A stretch of 64,000 nucleotides of DNA, from NCBI RefSeq assembly GCF_963517015.1, contig NZ_CAUQDV010000001.1:1618001-1682000 (forward strand), in the 5' to 3' direction. Positions 60,818-64,000 of this stretch are shown here, piece after piece; positions within the stretch are counted from its first letter, which is position 1; each line of letters begins with the position of its first letter. The notes beneath the pieces are model-generated. The model did not search any database. It was not told the DNA's origin and saw nothing but the letters and a program-made list of their open reading frames with translations. The translations under genes were made by a program, and so were the position numbers. Source of the DNA: an uncultured Devosia sp. GTDB taxonomy: Bacteria > Pseudomonadota > Alphaproteobacteria > Rhizobiales > Devosiaceae.

Positions 60818-60985
60818 TCAGCGCGGTTTTCTCGGCCAGTAGACGAAGATCACGAAGGCCAGGATCGCTGCGCCGAAGATGTATGCGGCGTGGTCAAAGC
60901 GCAGATTGGTGAAGAGCAGCAGCATTCCGCCCAGCACCAGACCCGAAAAGACAGCCTGGCTCAGAACGGTCTTGAGGAATTGCAT
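60818..60985 (-). CDS. Small two-helix membrane protein, uncharacterised
   Basis: A 55-residue protein, translated here from the bases. It starts MQFLKTVL and has two hydrophobic segments: about residues 10-26 (Q-A-V-F-S-G-L-V-L-G-G-M-L-L-L-F) and 34-50 (A-Y-I-F-G-A-A-I-L-A-F-V-I-F-V-Y-W), then PRKPR. The ATG at 60985 is 10 bases after the stop of the upstream minus-strand gene. A plausible small inner-membrane protein co-transcribed with that gene; function unknown. Confidence 0.6.
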   Translation of the reverse strand: MQFLKTVLSQAVFSGLVLGGMLLLFTNLRFDHAAYIFGAAILAFVIFVYWPRKPR

Positions 60986-60994
60986 GGCCTATCG

Positions 60995-62101
60995 CTACTT
61001 CCCCATCCAGCTCATGAAGCCAGCGCTGTCGCCCCCTGCCTGGGCGAACATCTGGGTCAGTTTGCTGGTCGAAACGTAGCTGTCTACAGCGGCCTGGTAG
61101 AAGCTGTCGCTCCAGCCGGCGGCCTGGCGCTCTTCGGCGCTCATCGAATTGAACAGCGACATGATGTTCTGGCTGAAGGCGGTGGGGTCGCTGGATTTGG
61201 CAGCATTCTGGAAGCCGGCAACAAGGGCGGCGCCGCTCTTGCCGCGCATGGCGGACTGGGCGGCGCTGATCTCGGGCGCAGTGAACTTGCCGGTGGTGTC
61301 GAGCACGATGGACGAGAGGGTGCGGCTCTCGAATTTCGACATATCGATATAGGTGCCGACGGTGGTGGCCTTGTTGAAGGTCGGCGCCTTGCCGTTCTTG
61401 TTGGCCTCGGCATAAAGCGCGTCCAGCGTCTTGCGGGTGGTATTGGCCACGTCGGCAATCGGCACCGGTTTGACCTGTTCACCGGCTTCGACCACGGCGA
61501 GGTAGAGCGCGACAGGATCGTCCTCGACATCGGGCATGGTCTTGGGATCGGCCTGGAGCTGCTTTTGCGCTTCGGTGATGGCGGCGCGGCCCTTGATCCA
61601 GTCGTCGCCCTTCTTTTCTTCTTCGCCCAGGCTGTCGAGATATTCGGCGGCAGCCTTGTAGAGGCCGGTAAAGTTGCCAGTGACCTTGGCAATGGCTGCC
61701 GGGCCGGAGAGGGCTGATTCCAGACGGCGCTGCATTTCGAGGCCGGCCGCATCCTGTTCGTCAGAGGTGAAGCTCTCGTCGGTGGCCATGGCGTAGAGCT
61801 CGCGGGCGTCAATCGTCGAGAGATCGAGGGCCAGCTTGCCGTCCTTGATGGGGGAGGTGCGATCAGCTTCCTTGAGCAGGGCAGTGAGCTTGGTCCGGGC
61901 TTCCGCCAGGACCGTGGCAAAATCCTTGGCGGCAAGGGCAGCCTTGGCCTCGTCCGAGAGGGTGACCGAGGTGGCTGACTGGCTGGTTGTCGTGGTGTCG
62001 CTGGTGGTCGTCTTGGCTGCGCTATTGGATGTGGCCGCGGCGACGGTAGCGGCGGTCTTGTAATAGGTATTGGTCGAATAGGCGGTGTTGACGGCAACCA
62101 T
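60995..62101 (-). CDS. Uncharacterised Ala/Thr-rich helical protein
   Basis: A 368-residue protein. After a low-complexity Thr/Ser/Ala-rich N-terminus (about residues 1-45), the rest is helical and rich in Ala, Lys, Asp and Glu (AALAAKDFATVLAEARTKLTALLKEADRTS). The conserved-looking core spans residues 55-360 and ends in QAGGDSAGFMSWMGK. There is no signal peptide or membrane helix. CAGGAG is nine bases upstream of the ATG at 62101. No family recognised; an unclassified Hyphomicrobiales protein. Confidence 0.7.
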   Translation of the reverse strand: MVAVNTAYSTNTYYKTAATVAAATSNSAAKTTTSDTTTTSQSATSVTLSDEAKAALAAKDFATVLAEARTKLTALLKEADRTSPIKDGKLALDLSTIDARELYAMATDESFTSDEQDAAGLEMQRRLESALSGPAAIAKVTGNFTGLYKAAAEYLDSLGEEEKKGDDWIKGRAAITEAQKQLQADPKTMPDVEDDPVALYLAVVEAGEQVKPVPIADVANTTRKTLDALYAEANKNGKAPTFNKATTVGTYIDMSKFESRTLSSIVLDTTGKFTAPEISAAQSAMRGKSGAALVAGFQNAAKSSDPTAFSQNIMSLFNSMSAEERQAAGWSDSFYQAAVDSYVSTSKLTQMFAQAGGDSAGFMSWMGK

Positions 62102-62244
62102 CGGTGACACTCCTGCGGTCGTTCATCAGGAGTGATGCAATTGCCGTGCCGGAAGAAAGTGATGAAATGCCAGTAGGTTGCGTTTCCTCGCAAGTGCCGG
62201 GCGGCAGATATTGCCGGTCAGTGACGGCAGAAAATACAGGAAAC

Positions 62245-62377
62245 AAAGGGCCCCGCCCGAGGGGATGGACGGGGCCAAGGGGTCATTGGCCGAAGCGTCT
62301 GACCTTGGAGGGGCGGTAATTCACCGCCTTCTCCCAAACTATCGACCCGCCGGTGCGGCGGCACAAACGCGCAATGG
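62245..62377 (-). ncRNA. Candidate small RNA D (weak)
   Basis: Ends in an intrinsic-terminator-like stem (GGCCCCGTCC / GGGCGGGGCC then CTTTG) at 62249-62276. It contains a strong internal hairpin GGCGGTGAATTACCGCC (about 62313-62329) followed by CCCTCC, an anti-Shine-Dalgarno-like run. Upstream, TTGCCC and TATCAG are 16 bases apart (62406-62411 and 62384-62389). It resembles the others only loosely, and the promoter would lie inside the terminator tract of RNA A. Confidence 0.35.
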
Positions 62378-62409
62378 GTAGGGCTGATATGCAGATTTGC
62401 AGCTTGGGC

Positions 62410-62602
62410 AAAAAAAGAGGCCCCAACCGAAGTTGGGGCCCGATGATAGGGCCGAAGCCAAATCGAGTGTGGTTCCGCGCAAGGGAGGAGGATATGCGCC
62501 GAACCGGTTGGACCCAGGCCGAGGGAGGAGGATACGACCTAAATCCGGTGTCGCAAGAAGCGGGTCCGAGGGAGGAGGATACGGAGCGGCTTCACCAGCG
62601 AC
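62410..62602 (-). ncRNA. Small RNA A: three CCUCCUCCC hairpin loops (CcsR/suhB-like)
   Basis: About 193 nt. Three stem-loops each expose the same 13-base loop UAUCCUCCUCCCU, at plus-strand positions 62570-62578, 62523-62531 and 62483-62491 (for the CCUCCUCCC core). The third stem is GCGCA/UGCGC. A strong terminator follows (GGCCCCAAC-UUCG-GUUGGGGCC then UCUUUUUUU, 62410-62440). A promoter TTGCTG-N17-TATATT lies at 62609-62637. Established relatives with this motif are the CcsR RNAs of Rhodobacter and the suhB/alpha-r14 RNAs of rhizobia; membership here is inference from structure. Confidence 0.85.
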
Positions 62603-62608
62603 AAAGGC

Positions 62609-62637
62609 AATATAGATTTTGACCGTTTGGTCAGCAA
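62609..62637 (-). promoter_or_regulatory. Promoter of small RNA A
   Basis: TTGCTG (62632-62637) and TATATT (62609-62614) on the minus strand with a 17-base spacer; predicted start near 62602. Confidence 0.65.
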
Positions 62638-62777
62638 TGCATAGGTCAACATGACTGCCATGCATTTGCTGCAGCGACAATCTGTCAACCATACAAGGGC
62701 TTAGCTGTGCCCGGGGTAGTAATGCGGGTGACGGGCATTGGTTGCGGACTTAAGCGGAAGGATTTGGGATAGGGATC

Positions 62778-62856
62778 GTGCTTGCGGAATGCCTGGGCCA
62801 TGCGGGCATAGCCCTTATGGCTTTCTTGCCTCAAATCGCTCCACTGGAGCGATTTG
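62778..62856. repeat. REP-like double-hairpin element, copy 3
   Basis: Contains TGGGCCATGCGGGCATAGCCC and AAATCGCTCCACTGGAGCGA (core 62833-62855), in the same order as copies 1 and 2. It lies between RNA A's promoter and RNA B's terminator. Confidence 0.75.
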
Positions 62857-62873
62857 GCGCAAAGCGCCGGCAA

Positions 62874-63039
62874 GAAAAAGGCCTCGTCCGAAGACGAGGC
62901 CTGAAAAGTGGGGCAGAGAGCAAGGGAGGAGGATATGCGCTCTGCCAGTGAACCTTGATCGAGGGAGGAGGATACGATCTCGGTTCGGTGTCGCGATACG
63001 GGGTCCGAGGGAGGAGGATACGGAGCGCGTCTCAGCGAC
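62874..63039 (-). ncRNA. Small RNA B: three CCUCCUCCC hairpin loops, paralogue of RNA A
   Basis: About 166 nt, built like RNA A: loops with UAUCCUCCUCCCU centred at 63009-63017, 62963-62971 and 62924-62932, in stems such as AGAUCG/CGAUCA. The stem sequences have diverged from RNA A while loops are identical, the pattern of selected loop function. The terminator is AGGCCUCGUC-UUCG-GACGAGGCCU plus Us (62873-62902). The promoter is at 63046-63074. Confidence 0.86.
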
Positions 63040-63045
63040 ACGCCC

Positions 63046-63074
63046 TATATGTACTCTACTGATCCGATAGACAA
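63046..63074 (-). promoter_or_regulatory. Promoter of small RNA B
   Basis: TTGTCT (63069-63074) and CATATA (63046-63051) on the minus strand, 17-base spacer; predicted start near 63039. Confidence 0.65.
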
Positions 63075-63118
63075 TGGTCTGACGAACATGTCAGCCATGC
63101 ATTTCTGCAAGGCTCCCA

Positions 63119-63233
63119 AAACAAAAGTGGCCTCGCTCGAGGGGAGAGCGAAGCCACAAGGGATTGCGAGATTGCTCCCGCAAGGAGGGAACGCAGCAGG
63201 GCGCAAGGGAGGAGGAGAAGCACCCGCTGTGTA
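63119..63233 (-). ncRNA. Small RNA C: one CCUCCUCCC loop
   Basis: About 115 nt. A stem GGGUGC/GCGCCC closes a loop with UCUCCUCCUCCCU (core at 63207-63215). A second CCCUCC follows near 63186. It ends in a terminator, GUGGCUUCGCUC.. ..GAGCGAGGCCAC then UUUUGUUUU (63119-63157). It shares the motif with A and B but has one rather than three loops, so it is a shorter relative. Promoter at 63240-63268. Confidence 0.78.
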
Positions 63234-63239
63234 GGGAAA

Positions 63240-63268
63240 GATATATGCCCTGAGCTTCTGCCCAACAA
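63240..63268 (-). promoter_or_regulatory. Promoter of small RNA C
   Basis: TTGTTG (63263-63268) and TATATC (63240-63245) on the minus strand, 17-base spacer; predicted start near 63233. Confidence 0.65.
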
Positions 63269-63381
63269 TTGGGCGCGTAGCATGTTAGTTATGCAGTGGG
63301 TGCATGCAATTTGAGCCGCAAACCGGTTGCCGCGTCTTATGCGTGTCATGCGGATTCGGACATGCCCGGAGGTTGCGTAGA

Positions 63382-63987
63382 TCAGTTGGCGTTGGGAAAG
63401 CCGGCGAGGCGTTCGTTGCGATCGGGTATCAGGCGAGGCGTGGTGACGATCGTATCGATGAGGCCGATAATGCCGCCGGCGGAGATTGGGCCGCGTCCGG
63501 TGTAGCGACTGTCGACGGAGTTATCCCGATTGTCGCTCATGACAAAGACATGCCCCTTGGGCACATAGACCGGCTGGATGTCATCGAAGAAGGCGTTCGT
63601 CACGCTATCGATCACGACATAGCTGGTGCCTTCGGGCGTGGTTTCGCGCAGGAAGCGGCATTCCTTGCCTTCGGTCACCAAAGGCGGGCAGGCGTCATGG
63701 ATGGGCTGGCCGAGAGGCGTCAGGCCCATGGCGATGCCATCGATGAAGATCTGGCCGGACTTGACTTCGATCACTTCCTTGCCCAGGGCGACAACCCGAC
63801 TGGTCTGGTGGCTGTGATCGGCGAAATAGACAACAAGATCGCCGCGCTGCAGCGGGCGTGTGGATGGAATGGCGAGGAAGACGTCGCCTTCGCCCAGTGT
63901 GGGCATCATCGCAGAAGAGGGGACGCGGAACAGCGGCGCGGCAATGGCCGACGATGCCAGGGTGAGGCCAAGGACAGCTGCAGCCAT
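63382..63987 (-). CDS. Signal peptidase I-like (S26) protein lacking both catalytic residues; start may lie beyond the window
   Basis: About 201 residues visible, from an ATG at 63987; the frame remains open to base 64000 and no RBS precedes that ATG, so the true start may be outside the window. N-terminal membrane helix, then VPSSAMMPTLGEGD at residues 22-35, where family members have S-x-S-M: the nucleophile position is Ala26. The general-base Lys (usually in a YxKR block) is replaced by Ser63 (QTSRVVAL). Other blocks are intact: FVMSDNRDNSVDSR-YTGRGPI. It therefore looks like a pseudo-peptidase with a preserved fold. Confidence 0.78.
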   Translation of the reverse strand: MAAAVLGLTLASSAIAAPLFRVPSSAMMPTLGEGDVFLAIPSTRPLQRGDLVVYFADHSHQTSRVVALGKEVIEVKSGQIFIDGIAMGLTPLGQPIHDACPPLVTEGKECRFLRETTPEGTSYVVIDSVTNAFFDDIQPVYVPKGHVFVMSDNRDNSVDSRYTGRGPISAGGIIGLIDTIVTTPRLIPDRNERLAGFPNAN

Positions 63988-64000
63988 CCGGGCAAGCGTC

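Larger units (their letters stand above)
62102..63381. other. 1.3-kb protein-free region with tandem small RNA genes
   Basis: No protein gene is supported. On the minus strand it holds, from right to left, RNA genes C, B and A (strong) and D (weak), and one REP-like element between A and B. Plus-strand readings show fake RBS-ATG patterns (GGGAGGAGGATATG) that are the complement of the RNA loops. Confidence 0.8.

Noticed and set aside
62494..62622. Plus-strand short frames starting after GGGAGGAGGATATG, which look like perfect RBS plus ATG
   Set aside because: The pattern recurs in identical form at every CCUCCUCCC loop, and mostly the ATG is absent (GATACG). It is the complement of the RNA hairpin loops; terminators and promoters all face the minus strand.

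Overview
The window is a high-G+C, gene-dense bacterial chromosome segment. It looks like a Hyphomicrobiales (Rhizobiales) alphaproteobacterium, possibly Devosia or a relative. That placement is inference from four things: a long N-terminal extension on UvrB, the uvrC / pgsA / moaD / moaE neighbourhood, an Frc-type sugar ABC operon beside a ROK regulator, and a GAAC-N7-GAAC LexA box upstream of uvrB. No phage, plasmid, IS, CRISPR, rRNA or tRNA gene was recognised.

Layout. 1-1.7 kb: end of an SsuB/SsuC-type ABC importer and a MarR regulator. 1.7-8.4 kb: ilvE; moaE-moaD-pgsA with overlapping ends; a type I DAHP synthase behind a complete aromatic-amino-acid attenuator; a YCII protein; uvrC with a pteridine-reductase-like SDR. 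8.6-17.5 kb: transporters, two stress-type flavin-binding paralogues (one with a histone-H1-like tail), secreted SH3b proteins, regulators, a NicO-type metal exporter fused to DUF1007, and hemH. 17.5-20.3 kb: a compositionally foreign pocket with one orphan 590-residue gene. 20.3-27.5 kb: uvrB and a 1,439-residue autotransporter-like surface protein. 27.5-33.4 kb: a TetR regulator divergent, across two matched operators, from a fused FAD oxidoreductase/ferredoxin-reductase; then acnB. 33.5-40 kb: PilZ and HD-GYP proteins, the frcBCA sugar importer and its ROK regulator. 40-49 kb: methyltransferase, LuxR and winged-helix regulators, DoxX/GFA pair, and a PQQ-dehydrogenase-like gene coupled to a complete ABC importer. 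49-62 kb: SH3b proteins, thioesterase, tdk, tandem DUF2147 genes, DMT exporter, class V aminotransferase, Spy-like protein, CBS protein, a LacI regulator with three operators, aatA and small membrane proteins. 62.1-63.3 kb: no protein gene, but at least three tandem minus-strand small RNA genes. The window closes with a signal peptidase I homologue lacking both catalytic residues.

Main points of interest. (1) The sRNA cluster: two paralogous RNAs each present the anti-Shine-Dalgarno sequence CCUCCUCCC in three hairpin loops, and a third RNA has one such loop; each has a -35/-10 pair with 17-base spacing and an intrinsic terminator. (2) A leaderless 26-codon peptide gene containing FSFWYFSY, followed by mutually exclusive antiterminator and terminator hairpins ahead of the DAHP synthase. 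(3) The catalytically dead signal peptidase homologue. (4) A 129-bp element with terminal inverted repeats, one copy of which has been split by a 70-bp double-hairpin element that occurs twice more in the window. (5) Several clear operator sets: TetR twin sites, LacI triple sites and a LexA box.

All calls come from reading sequence and translated frames by eye. No database or folding program was used, and start codons are chosen from ribosome-binding sites and family lengths.
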